Positions 15,948 through 23,713 of a stretch of DNA of 38,104 bases are shown piece by piece. This stretch comes from Oscillatoria salina IIICB1. Lineage in GTDB: Bacteria > Cyanobacteriota > Cyanobacteriia > Cyanobacteriales > SIO1D9. Location of the stretch: contig NZ_JAAHBQ010000059.1 of NCBI RefSeq assembly GCF_020144665.1, positions 1 through 38,104 of the forward strand. The letters are read 5' to 3'. Position numbers and translations under genes: made by a program. Under the pieces are notes generated by a model, which was given only the letters and a program-made list of their open reading frames with translations, did not search any database and was not told the DNA's origin. The first letter of the stretch is position 1, and each line of letters starts with the position of its first letter.

Positions 15948-17426
15948 GTGGATAATCAGTTCTCGCCGCTTTTCAGTGGTGAAGTTCTCACAATTGAAGA
16001 TTCCGATCAGTTTTTGATCTCGCATCACACGTTCCAATCGGGCGAATTTACAGAAGCCCTGAAAAAGCAGCTACTCGAATACGGTATTGGTGGGTTTACT
16101 GAAGACAATAATGCCTGGTTTAGCGAAGAAGGCGTTGAGTGCAAAGTTCTTCGCTATGGCGCTACAGGATGGAAAAAAGGCAAAGTCAGAATTAACCTTG
16201 AATTTTGCCCTGACGATACGGAAACTGCTCCCCAGCAGCAAGCTAAAAGTGTCGGCAACGGTTCTACTTCTACCCAAAAAAAAACAGTGGCAAAACCTGA
16301 AAATATTGCTACTAACGAAACAGCAGAACTAGATTTAGAAGTCTCGTCAGTTACTTCTTCAGCAAAACTAGAGTTAACTGAATCTGAGTCAGAGTCAAGC
16401 TTAGATTTGTCAGAAACTACTTCAGAAACTTCAGAAACTGAGGAAGTTCTCGGACTCGAAGATATAGAACCAGAGGAACCGGAATTAGACCTTGAGGAGA
16501 GTTCTGCTTTAGTTGAAGAAGAAGAATTAGATTTAGATTTATCTGCTAGTGAGGAAGAAGAAGAACTCGATTTAGGCGATAGTTTTAGTGAGGACGAAGA
16601 AGAACTTGATTTAGGTGATAGTTTTAGTGACGAAGAAGAAGAACTTGATTTAGGCGATAGTTTTAGTGAGGAAGAAGAAGAACTTGATTTAGGCGATAGT
16701 TTTAGTGAGGAAGAAGAAGAACTTGATTTAGGCGATAGTTTTAGTGACGAAGAAGAACTCGATTTAGGCGATAGTTTTAGTGAGGAAGAAGAAGAACTCG
16801 ATTTAGGTGAGACTACAGCCGCAGCAGCAGAATTTGATTTAGATGAGAGTTTTAGTGAGGACGAAGAAGAGCAATTAGAAGATATGTCAGATCCTTTTGC
16901 TGACGAGTCAGATTTGGATTTTGGCGAATCTAATTCTGAAACAGAGGAAGGTTTCGATCTTGGTGGTGACTTAGAAATAGACAATTCTACTACCAGCGAA
17001 GAAGAAAATTTTCAGTTAGAAGGTATCGGCGAAAGTTATAGTGAAGAGCTTAATTGGGAAGAAGATACTTCAACTGAAGAAGAGGAAATCGATCTGGCAA
17101 ATGTTCTTAGCAATGAGGAAGATTTTGACCTTGGTGAGACAGAAGAAAGCATTGAATATGAGGAAAGTTCAGAGGATTTAACCGAACTTTCCCAAAGTAT
17201 TGACGAAGATTTAGAGTTAGTCGGTACTGAAGATGAAGATATTTTTGGGATGGGAGAACTTTCTGCTAGTGACGAGGAAGATTTAGATTTGGCAGATTTA
17301 GCTGGAGATGATGAAAATTTTGATTTTCCTAACCTCTCAGAAAATAATCAGGAGAAAAAAGATTCTCAGGAAGATATGTTATTTGATGATGTGTGGCAGG
17401 ATATGAACGAGAACGAGTTTAGTTGA
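15948..17426 (+). CDS. KGK-domain protein with acidic tandem-repeat tail
   Basis: The N-terminal 92 residues match the cyanobacterial KGK family, named for the Lys-Gly-Lys seen here at 77-79 in GWKKGKVRINLEFCPDD. The remaining 400 residues are extremely acidic (Glu, Asp, Ser, Leu) and likely disordered. Residues 201-290 contain seven tandem copies of a 13-residue unit (S-E-E-E-E-E-L-D-L-G-D-S-F; one copy has 12). KGK proteins have no established function. The start is a GTG with GGGGGA ten bases upstream, a strong ribosome site. A similar acidic, DLG/FDL-rich composition appears in the N-terminal half of the hmpD chemoreceptor about 7 kb away, which may or may not be meaningful. It precedes tilS on the same strand with a 76-bp gap. 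Confidence 0.85.
   Translation: MDNQFSPLFSGEVLTIEDSDQFLISHHTFQSGEFTEALKKQLLEYGIGGFTEDNNAWFSEEGVECKVLRYGATGWKKGKVRINLEFCPDDTETAPQQQAKSVGNGSTSTQKKTVAKPENIATNETAELDLEVSSVTSSAKLELTESESESSLDLSETTSETSETEEVLGLEDIEPEEPELDLEESSALVEEEELDLDLSASEEEEELDLGDSFSEDEEELDLGDSFSDEEEELDLGDSFSEEEEELDLGDSFSEEEEELDLGDSFSDEEELDLGDSFSEEEEELDLGETTAAAAEFDLDESFSEDEEEQLEDMSDPFADESDLDFGESNSETEEGFDLGGDLEIDNSTTSEEENFQLEGIGESYSEELNWEEDTSTEEEEIDLANVLSNEEDFDLGETEESIEYEESSEDLTELSQSIDEDLELVGTEDEDIFGMGELSASDEEDLDLADLAGDDENFDFPNLSENNQEKKDSQEDMLFDDVWQDMNENEFS
16548..16817. repeat. 39-bp in-frame coding tandem repeat (7 units)
   Basis: Seven head-to-tail units of 39 bp (the sixth is 36 bp) encode S-E-E-E-E-E-L-D-L-G-D-S-F. Units differ mostly at synonymous sites (CTC/CTT, GGC/GGT) and by Glu/Asp swaps, so the array is recent but under some coding constraint. 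All length changes are multiples of three. The antisense reading is a serine-rich open frame of no significance. Confidence 0.9.
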
Positions 17427-17502
17427 AAAAATAGTTGGGAAAAAATGATGAGATCGAACCAAAATTAGCAGTTTCAATCGGAGTTCTCCAACCCAAAATC
17501 CG

Positions 17503-18489
17503 ATGACTCAAAGCACTAGCTGGACACTTCTCCACGCAAGGCTACATCAAACCTTGCGCCAAAGAAAACTATTACCTCCACAAAAGCGAGTTTTAGTAGC
17601 TGTTTCTGGCGGTCAAGATTCTTTGTGCTTGTTGAAACTTTTGCTAGACTTACAACCTAAGTGGTTGTGGGATTTAGCGATCGCTCATTGCGATCACGGT
17701 TGGGCTACTGATTTTGGTATTGCTGCTCATGTCGGGGAATTAGCACAAACTTGGCAAATTCCTTTTTATCTTCAAAGTACGACTCAACTCAAGGAAACCG
17801 AAGCGGCTGCTCGTCAGTGGCGCTATCAAGCTCTAAGCGAAATTGCTGGAGAACATAACTTTGCGATCGTCGTGACAGGTCATACTCAAAGCGATCGCGC
17901 GGAAACTTTGCTCTATAATTTGATTCGAGGTACTGGTGCGGATGGTTTACAAGCGCTCTCTTGGCAACGGGATTTAACGCCACTTGTACGTTTGGTGCGT
18001 CCTTTACTGAATTTTTCTCGTGGTGAAACTGGGGAATTTTGTCAGCAATTTGCTTTACCAGTTTGGCAAGATGCGGCTAATCAAAATCTTAACTATGCGC
18101 GCAACCGTCTGCGATCGCAGGTGATTCCTTCTTTAAAAGCTGAATTTAACCCGCAAGTAGAAACAGCGATCGCCCAAACTGCGGAACTTTTGCGAGCTGA
18201 TGTGGAATATCTCGAATCTTGCGCTCGCGAGCTTTTTGAACAAGCACAAATTCCTCAACAACTCGGATTAAATCTTGCTTGCTTGCGTCAAGCTCCCCTA
18301 GCTTTACAACGCCGTGTCATGCGTCAACTGCTAAAAAAAGTTCTCCAGCGAACGCCTAACTACGAGCAAATTGAACAACTAACCCAATTAATTAACGCTC
18401 CCAACCGCTCTCGCACCTCCTCTCTACCGGGAGGGGCGATCGCTGAAGTTGAGAATGATTCAATCGTATTTCGCTTTATTTGTCAATAG
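17503..18489 (+). CDS. tilS: TilS, tRNA(Ile)-lysidine synthase
   Basis: This N-type ATP pyrophosphatase carries the PP-loop SGGQDS at 35-40 (VLVAVSGGQDSLCLL), followed by HCDHGW and TGHTQSDRAETLLYNLIRGTG, all typical of TilS. The enzyme joins lysine to C34 of the tRNA-Ile CAU anticodon, turning an AUG reader into an AUA reader; it is essential in most bacteria. The 328-residue length covers the catalytic and substrate domain (QDAANQNLNYARNRLR) but not the extra C-terminal domain of E. coli TilS, which is usual in cyanobacteria. It converges on hmpF with an 18-bp gap and no visible terminator. Confidence 0.94.
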   Translation: MTQSTSWTLLHARLHQTLRQRKLLPPQKRVLVAVSGGQDSLCLLKLLLDLQPKWLWDLAIAHCDHGWATDFGIAAHVGELAQTWQIPFYLQSTTQLKETEAAARQWRYQALSEIAGEHNFAIVVTGHTQSDRAETLLYNLIRGTGADGLQALSWQRDLTPLVRLVRPLLNFSRGETGEFCQQFALPVWQDAANQNLNYARNRLRSQVIPSLKAEFNPQVETAIAQTAELLRADVEYLESCARELFEQAQIPQQLGLNLACLRQAPLALQRRVMRQLLKKVLQRTPNYEQIEQLTQLINAPNRSRTSSLPGGAIAEVENDSIVFRFICQ

Positions 18490-18507
18490 TTTAATTGCCA
18501 AGAATCT

Positions 18508-20268
18508 TTAACCTGCTGCCATTTCCGGAGCAGAATGTAAACTATCAATTGCTTCGTGCATTTGGGAAATAGCCTGAATTTGATATTCCCCATTTTGTTG
18601 AACCTTAGAAACCGTTGACGCGATCGATTCTAGCTCCTGTTGCAATTGATTCAAGCTCTCCCGAGCAGGTTGTAAACTTTCTTCATAAAGATGCACCTGA
18701 CCCCAGAGTTTAGCCACCGCTAACCGTGCTTCCTGATAACTTGACTCCAACTGTTGAAGTTCCTGACGTTTAGCTTCATTGCGACTAGTCTGCTGCTCAA
18801 CCATCTCCTCAGCTTGAGAAATATTAGCTTGCATCTGCTCAATTTCACCTTCCAGCTTTTGCAAATTCTCCTCTTGTTCCTGTTGTTGTTCTTCCAGGCG
18901 ATTTAAAACTGGTCGCAGGTCAATATCTTGATTATCGCGATCGGGTTCAATAATCCCTTGTCGCCGCCGCAATACCCGCAAGTGTTGATTTAAAATTACC
19001 TGTCGCTCTCCCAAACTACGCCGTTGACCTACCAGCGTTTCAGACAACATTCCCTTTCTTTCTTCCTCATCAGCAAGTTCTTGTTCGATCGCCGGAGCAT
19101 CATAAACACTAGCATTGTTGAGCTTTTCTTTGAGTTCCTCAACCGTATCGCGTTGTAACTTAAGTTCTTCTTCCTGGTCATCAACAAAACGCTGAAGATT
19201 ATCCAAATCCTGTTGTAACTTATCCACCTGCTCCTGTAACTCTTCCAGAGGCATACTTTCCAACACCTCCACATCTACAGTTTGAGCAATCTTATTTTCT
19301 GCGGGATCTGTACCCAACTGAGAAATAGACTCATAAAGTTGCTCAGTTGCTTGTAGCGATCGCTTAATTATCTGCACCGAAGAACGCTTCATTTCAATCG
19401 CCTTATGCTGCAACTGCAACTCTATTTTCCCTTGTGCTAAAGAAGCTTCCTCCTCCTGTAAAACACCTGTAATCTCCTTAATTTTTTCTGACTGCTGCTC
19501 CACCTCAGCTTGTCTTTGTTGAGCTAAAGTTTTTTCTTGCTCTAGTTGCTGAGAATAATTATCGATCAGTTCTTGGTAACTATTAAAAGCCAGCAAAGCG
19601 CGATCGATTTGTTCTCGTAGCACATCCGTAGGAGCCACCACCGAATCAAGATAATTCAACAATTCCTTAATCGTGGCAGTATCCTCTTCACTTAAACCAG
19701 CAGACTGCTGAACTTCACTTTGAAGCGCCGCCAACTTTTCTTGTTCTCCACGCAAATGCGCCCAAGCACCTTCAAGTTCCTGACTTTTACGCTCAAACTC
19801 CTCGCGAAGTTTTTCTGCTTCCTCACGAGTACTTTCAATTTCCTGACGTTGTTCTTCGAGACGTTCAACTTCTTCCTTCGCCTGTTCGAGCCGGTCCAAC
19901 TCAGCTTCCAACTCCATTTCCCGACGACTAAGCTCCTGACTTTGATAAGTCAAAGACTGCTTCCAAGTCTCAATTTCCTCTTCTTGACCCTTAGACTTTT
20001 CCAATTCCCGCGAGAACTTTTGCAACAGCCCAACCAATCTATTCCCTGCTGGTTCCGGCACCCCCTGAACTTGTCTATTTCCACTCAAATTCACAATTAC
20101 CAGAGCGCCATTCTCAAAGCTACTTGCTTCCTCCGAAGCGATCGTTTCCTCACCTTGGATAGAACTCCAAGTCTGGTCATTGCGCTCACAAGCCAAAAGT
20201 TTTAATTCCGTCTTCGAGCCGCCGATAAAGCCTTTACTCTGCTTTCTTACTTCTGCGAGATATAGCAC
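18508..20268 (-). CDS. hmpF: HmpF, pilus-motility taxis coiled-coil protein
   Basis: This 586-residue protein has a short N-terminal globular part (MLYLAEVRKQSKGFIGGSKT, about 1-95) followed by almost continuous heptad-rich coiled coil, very high in Glu, Gln and Leu, to about residue 570. This layout, N-terminus and position, divergent from a PATAN/CheY/CheW/MCP locus, match HmpF. In Nostoc punctiforme HmpF is needed for type IV pilus extrusion and motility and sits at the cell poles. The start is a GTG at 20268 with GAGAGGA about ten bases upstream. It is preceded by an unusually long non-coding region with a structured island that could be its leader. Other coiled-coil proteins are conceivable, but the neighbours make HmpF the best call. 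Confidence 0.85.
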   Translation of the reverse strand: MLYLAEVRKQSKGFIGGSKTELKLLACERNDQTWSSIQGEETIASEEASSFENGALVIVNLSGNRQVQGVPEPAGNRLVGLLQKFSRELEKSKGQEEEIETWKQSLTYQSQELSRREMELEAELDRLEQAKEEVERLEEQRQEIESTREEAEKLREEFERKSQELEGAWAHLRGEQEKLAALQSEVQQSAGLSEEDTATIKELLNYLDSVVAPTDVLREQIDRALLAFNSYQELIDNYSQQLEQEKTLAQQRQAEVEQQSEKIKEITGVLQEEEASLAQGKIELQLQHKAIEMKRSSVQIIKRSLQATEQLYESISQLGTDPAENKIAQTVDVEVLESMPLEELQEQVDKLQQDLDNLQRFVDDQEEELKLQRDTVEELKEKLNNASVYDAPAIEQELADEEERKGMLSETLVGQRRSLGERQVILNQHLRVLRRRQGIIEPDRDNQDIDLRPVLNRLEEQQQEQEENLQKLEGEIEQMQANISQAEEMVEQQTSRNEAKRQELQQLESSYQEARLAVAKLWGQVHLYEESLQPARESLNQLQQELESIASTVSKVQQNGEYQIQAISQMHEAIDSLHSAPEMAAG

Positions 20269-20339
20269 TCTTCAATAGTCCTCTCAATGTGTGTAGAGCT
20301 TAATCTTGAGCAAATTTTTTCTTTATAGTTTCTTCAGTG

Positions 20340-20640
20340 TAAACGAACCACCTCGCCCAGACTAATCCCACGAACAAGATTGATGACTAGCTTGCCGAAA
20401 TCTGTCCCAGTAATAGCCTGCGGCTTTTCCGTACTTAGGTAACGACTTCACCTTTAAAGAAAAAGGCGCGTCCCCAGCCTCTTGGCAAATCACCCGATCG
20501 CGATTACTGCTGCGACATTCCTGTCCTAGGTGAAACCGCAGGCATGAAGCTAGCACGTTGGGTTTTAACACTCTTGACACTCTTATAGAAGGATTATAAC
20601 CTTCCCAGTAAATGTCGCGCTTAACTGCCAACCATCCTAG
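20340..20640 (-). ncRNA. Candidate structured RNA or hmpF 5' leader (GC-richer island with nested helices)
   Basis: Within an AT-rich 870-bp gap lies an island of higher GC. GCCTGCGG (20416-20423) is fully complementary to CCGCAGGC (20536-20543). Nested inside it, TTCACCT (20447-20453) is fully complementary to AGGTGAA (20528-20534), with only one base between the arms on one side and 23 on the other. The enclosed region holds GCC-TCTT-GGC-type and AATC/GATT short hairpins. On the minus strand this lies between a possible TTGACA promoter (20667-20696) and the hmpF GTG at 20268, so a transcript would carry it as a leader of about 390 nt. A TTG-initiated frame of 89 codons (20362-20631, minus) crosses it; its composition and lack of recognisable family leave it doubtful. 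A decayed mobile-element end is an alternative. Confidence 0.4.
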
Positions 20641-20666
20641 TGGGATAGAGTAAGAAGACAGCGTAA

Positions 20667-20696
20667 GTTATTGTTCAATTAATAAATAAATGTCAA
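20667..20696 (-). promoter_or_regulatory. Possible promoter for hmpF leader / structured RNA
   Basis: On the minus strand a perfect -35 TTGACA (plus-strand 20691-20696) is followed 18 bp later by AATAAC (20667-20672), a 4-of-6 match to TATAAT. It points toward hmpF, about 400 bp away, and just upstream of the structured island. The -10 is weak, so the call rests mainly on the -35 and position. Confidence 0.35.
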
Positions 20697-21057
20697 TTTC
20701 ACCAAGAAAAACTCATCACCTGCTATTTTAACGCTCTCCTAGCTAGAACAACCTCAATCGCGAGCCAATCAAAGTCTTAATTTTCCTGCAAAAATTAGTT
20801 AGATTTAGCAAACAAGCTCTCGCCCTAGCAAGCAAGTTATAGTTTCTGTCAGCGTTAATTTTGCTTAGTTTTCAATTAAACTAAGTAATATGTACTAATA
20901 AAATTGAAATAGGGATCTCAAAGGAAATCAATAGTATTAGACAAGTATTGCCACTACCAGAGAAGATAATTCCTAACGTAGCATTATTTTAATTCCTATA
21001 CTTCTCCAGCAGAGATCGCCTCAATTATCAAACCTTAAATTAGTTTCTTAGTTTTGG
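20697..21057. other. AT-rich divergent region upstream of hmpA, with overlapping inverted repeats
   Basis: There is no gene here. A 7-bp inverted repeat TTAGTTT-N6-AAACTAA (20865-20884) overlaps an 8-bp one, TTTCAATT (20870-20877) with AATTGAAA (20902-20909), so two alternative foldings share an arm. A near-direct repeat TAGCAAACAAG / TAGCAAGCAAG lies at about 20816-20836. They are 150-240 bp upstream of the hmpA -10 and could be regulator sites for a developmentally controlled motility operon. No factor can be named from sequence. Confidence 0.35.
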
Positions 21058-21063
21058 TATAAT
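21055..21063 (+). promoter_or_regulatory. Extended -10 promoter of the hmpABCD operon
   Basis: TGGTATAAT is an exact extended -10 (TGnTATAAT), with TATAAT at 21058-21063. The sequence 17 bp upstream (TTAAAT) matches the -35 consensus at only three positions, which is usual for extended -10 promoters. Transcription would start near 21070, leaving a leader of about 70 nt before the hmpA ATG at 21140. Confidence 0.5.
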
Positions 21064-21139
21064 TCAACCCTTCCAGTCGAGGGTAGCATCAAGAAAGAGC
21101 CACATCGATCGAAGTATAGAGGAGCGGATTTTTGAGAAG

Positions 21140-22462
21140 ATGCAGGGAAATTTAAACGAAATTGACATCCGCAGCATCCTGCAACTGATCGAATTAGGTC
21201 AGCGAACAGGCGAACTATTCGTAGAAGCTTATCGAGAACGTCCCAGCAATCAGATTAGTAGCGATCGCTCCACTGAGCGACTGATCCTCGATAATTCCGT
21301 TTTAGCAGAGGAATCCAAACAAGCCGAGCAATTTTGGTTTGTCTTTTTTGTCAACGGGCAAATTATTTACGCTGCCGACAGTAGTAACAGTAATTTATCC
21401 CGTTTGCGTGACTATCTACGTCGCTACAAAGTAGAAAACGCCCTCACTGAACTACAAAGCAACCCAGCAATTGCCTCGACAAATGCGCCAGAATATGCTT
21501 ACTTGTGGCTACTATTGGAAAATCATCTAATCGACCCCAAACAGGGACGGAGTATCATTCACAGTATGGCAAATGAAACCCTCTTTGACCTTTTGAGCAT
21601 TAGCCAAGGCTCATTTATCTTTGAAAGCGCTCCTCCCCTAGCACCTCAATTAACTACCATAGAAATAGCACCGCTAGTAACTAAAATCATGAAACAGGTG
21701 CAGCAATGGAAGCAATTTTATCCTCTAATCCAATCACCAGAACAATATCCGGTAATTGGCGATCGCGTTAAATTACGAGAAGCTTTAGGAGAAAACGCTT
21801 ATAAAAACTTATATTACTGGGCAGATGGCAAAACGACCTTGCGGCAGTTATCGCGCTATCTCAATCGGGATCTGCTGATTATTGCCAGAGCAATTTATCC
21901 TTATTTGCAAAAAGGTTGGGTGCAAATGCTTAGTCCTAATTTTTACTCAGATCTTGCCCAACAACAACTAGCCTTACCCAAGCAAACAACCCGCTTACCT
22001 CGTGTAGTCTGTATCGACGACGAGGTGACAGTGGGAATGACCGTTGAAGAACTCCTTCAAGGACAAGGATACGAAGTTCATGTCATCAGCGATCCGATCC
22101 AAGCTCTGAGTCAAGTTTTTCAAATTAAGCCCGACCTAATTTTTTGCGATCTGGCAATGCCAGAATTAGATGGTTACGAAATTTGCGCTATGCTGCGAAA
22201 ATCAACAGCATTTCGCCATACCCCCATTATTATGCTGACAGGCAAAGAAGGATTTATTGACCGAGTCAAAGCAAGAATGGTAGGTTCAACTGACTATCTT
22301 ACTAAGCCATTTGGAAAAAGCGAGTTATTGATGTTATTAGAGAAATATATTGGTATGGGGACTGGCAGAGACTTAAACCAGAACCGAGATTCCCAAGCTA
22401 ACGGAATCGAAACCTGGGGAGAGCGTCAAGACAACAGCAACACATCCACAGCAACAGCATGA
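21140..22462 (+). CDS. hmpA: PATAN-domain response regulator (HmpA/PixG/PatA-like)
   Basis: The N-terminal 245 residues form a PATAN (PatA N-terminal) domain, starting MQGNLNEIDIRSILQLIELGQRTGEL and including FFVNGQIIYAADS. They are followed by a winged-helix-like segment (YYWADGKTTLRQLSRYLNRD) and a receiver domain from about 287. Receiver residues are the acidic pair D293/D294, phospho-acceptor D337 in FCDLAMPELDGYE, and K389 in YLTKPFGKS. Relatives are PatA of Anabaena, PixG and PilG of Synechocystis, and HmpA of Nostoc, all tied to pattern, phototaxis or type IV pilus motility. It is first in the operon, 111 bp before the CheY gene. The last 40 residues are polar and low in complexity. 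GAGAAG lies five bases before the ATG. Confidence 0.9.
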   Translation: MQGNLNEIDIRSILQLIELGQRTGELFVEAYRERPSNQISSDRSTERLILDNSVLAEESKQAEQFWFVFFVNGQIIYAADSSNSNLSRLRDYLRRYKVENALTELQSNPAIASTNAPEYAYLWLLLENHLIDPKQGRSIIHSMANETLFDLLSISQGSFIFESAPPLAPQLTTIEIAPLVTKIMKQVQQWKQFYPLIQSPEQYPVIGDRVKLREALGENAYKNLYYWADGKTTLRQLSRYLNRDLLIIARAIYPYLQKGWVQMLSPNFYSDLAQQQLALPKQTTRLPRVVCIDDEVTVGMTVEELLQGQGYEVHVISDPIQALSQVFQIKPDLIFCDLAMPELDGYEICAMLRKSTAFRHTPIIMLTGKEGFIDRVKARMVGSTDYLTKPFGKSELLMLLEKYIGMGTGRDLNQNRDSQANGIETWGERQDNSNTSTATA

Positions 22463-22573
22463 AGTGATGGAGTTAATTTAATGAGATATTACAAGTACAC
22501 AACGTACTAAACACAAGCAAAAAAAATGTCGGTTTCGTTTAGATCGCCGATCGGGTTTCTCAGGTAGGGAGTT

Positions 22574-22942
22574 ATGAGTATAGTTTTAGTTGTAGAAGAC
22601 AGCCTAGCACAAAGGCAAATGATCTCAGACCTCCTCAAAGGTAGTGGTTTGAAGGTCGCTGTCGCCAGCGATGGCGTAGAAGCTTTAGAGCATATTCAAA
22701 AATCTAGCCCTCCTGACTTGGTAGTGTTGGATATTGTCATGCCGAGAATGAATGGTTACGAGGTTTGTCGTCGTTTGAAAAATGACCCAAAAACGCAAAA
22801 CGTTCCTGTGGTGATGTGTTCTTCTAAAGGTGAAGAATTCGATCGCTACTGGGGTATGAAACAGGGTGCAGATGCTTATATCGCTAAACCTTTTCAACCA
22901 ACAGAGTTGATTGGTACGGTCAAACAGCTACTGAGAGGGTAA
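22574..22942 (+). CDS. hmpB: CheY-like response regulator (HmpB/PixH)
   Basis: This is a stand-alone receiver domain of 122 residues with E8/D9, phospho-acceptor D53 in VVLDIVMPRMNGYE and K105 in YIAKPFQP, the full phosphorylation set. It lacks an output domain, as expected of CheY. In the homologous pix, pil and hmp systems this protein modulates type IV pilus motors. The sequence GGTAGGGAG just before the ATG gives a good ribosome site. The cognate histidine kinase is not encoded in the window, so its phosphate donor must be a CheA elsewhere. Confidence 0.92.
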   Translation: MSIVLVVEDSLAQRQMISDLLKGSGLKVAVASDGVEALEHIQKSSPPDLVVLDIVMPRMNGYEVCRRLKNDPKTQNVPVVMCSSKGEEFDRYWGMKQGADAYIAKPFQPTELIGTVKQLLRG

Positions 22943-22969
22943 AAATATTAACGGGATGGAGTAGGGGCA

Positions 22970-23521
22970 ATGGAGGCAAGTGAAAACTATTTCAGTGGCA
23001 ATGGTCAAGAAATATCGTCGGATATCCAAGAACTGGAAGCTCCAGAAGGTCAACTACATTTGAGGTTTTTCGTTCCTTCAGGAGATGAGTTTGCTCTGCC
23101 AGCAATGGGTATCAGAGAGGTGATCCAACAACCTCCAGACCGGATCGCGCCTATTCCTAATGCTTCTCCATTGCTGTTAGGAACGATTAATTTCCGAGGT
23201 CAGGTGATTTGGGTCGCAGATCTGGGTCAGTTTTTGGGAGAGGATCTGGCGTTAAATACAGAACGACCGGAAATTCCGGTAATTGCAGTTGAGGATCAAG
23301 AAACTATCTTAGGATTAGCCATAGAAGCCATTGGGGATATTGATTGGCTGGATGTAGACCAACTCCAGATGCAAAGCAATGTTCCCGATCGCATGGCTCA
23401 ATTTGTCAAAGGTGAGTGGGTGTTAAATAAGGAAGAAGCAAGCGAGGGTTTGTCTGCACCAAAATATCTTCGTCTACTAGACCAAATCGCGATCCTGCGA
23501 TCGGCACGGTGGGCAGCATGA
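22970..23521 (+). CDS. hmpC: CheW-like coupling protein (HmpC/PixI)
   Basis: This 183-residue protein has a CheW/SH3-like domain after an N-terminal tail of about 25 residues. The core has LRFFVPSGDEFALPAMGIREVI, IPNASPLLLGTINFRGQVIWVADLGQFLG and VKGEWVLN, as in CheW proteins that link receptors to the CheA kinase. It lies 27 bp after hmpB and 192 bp before hmpD. Its existence implies a CheA partner, which the window lacks. The pairing GCATCT/AGATGC at 23576-23594 in the gap after it is a short hairpin that might affect readthrough into hmpD. Confidence 0.9.
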   Translation: MEASENYFSGNGQEISSDIQELEAPEGQLHLRFFVPSGDEFALPAMGIREVIQQPPDRIAPIPNASPLLLGTINFRGQVIWVADLGQFLGEDLALNTERPEIPVIAVEDQETILGLAIEAIGDIDWLDVDQLQMQSNVPDRMAQFVKGEWVLNKEEASEGLSAPKYLRLLDQIAILRSARWAA

Positions 23522-23713
23522 TTTTTCCTGACTAACTAAGTTTAAAAGAAGAGCTTTCGGATTTTTTCAACCCCCGCATCTCGGAAGTAGATGCTTCGTC
23601 CTAACTACTAAAAAGGTACAAAGAAAGAAGCAATTTAGCAGGCAAAGGGCGAGGAAAGAGCATCCAGCTTTGATTCCTACACCCTACTCAGGATTAACAT
23701 CGGGAGGAGGCAA

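Noticed and set aside
16154-16984. 276-codon serine-rich open frame on the minus strand
   Set aside because: It is the antisense of the acidic repeat of the KGK gene; GAA/GAG codons read as serine codons backwards. No start signal and no family.
19720-20205. 161-codon plus-strand frame inside hmpF
   Set aside because: Antisense of the coiled-coil coding region (Glu/Gln/Leu codons give Phe/Leu-rich nonsense).
20362-20631. 89-codon minus-strand frame as a confident protein gene
   Set aside because: TTG start, no family I recognise, and the region is better explained by nested RNA-like helices; left as part of the candidate leader.
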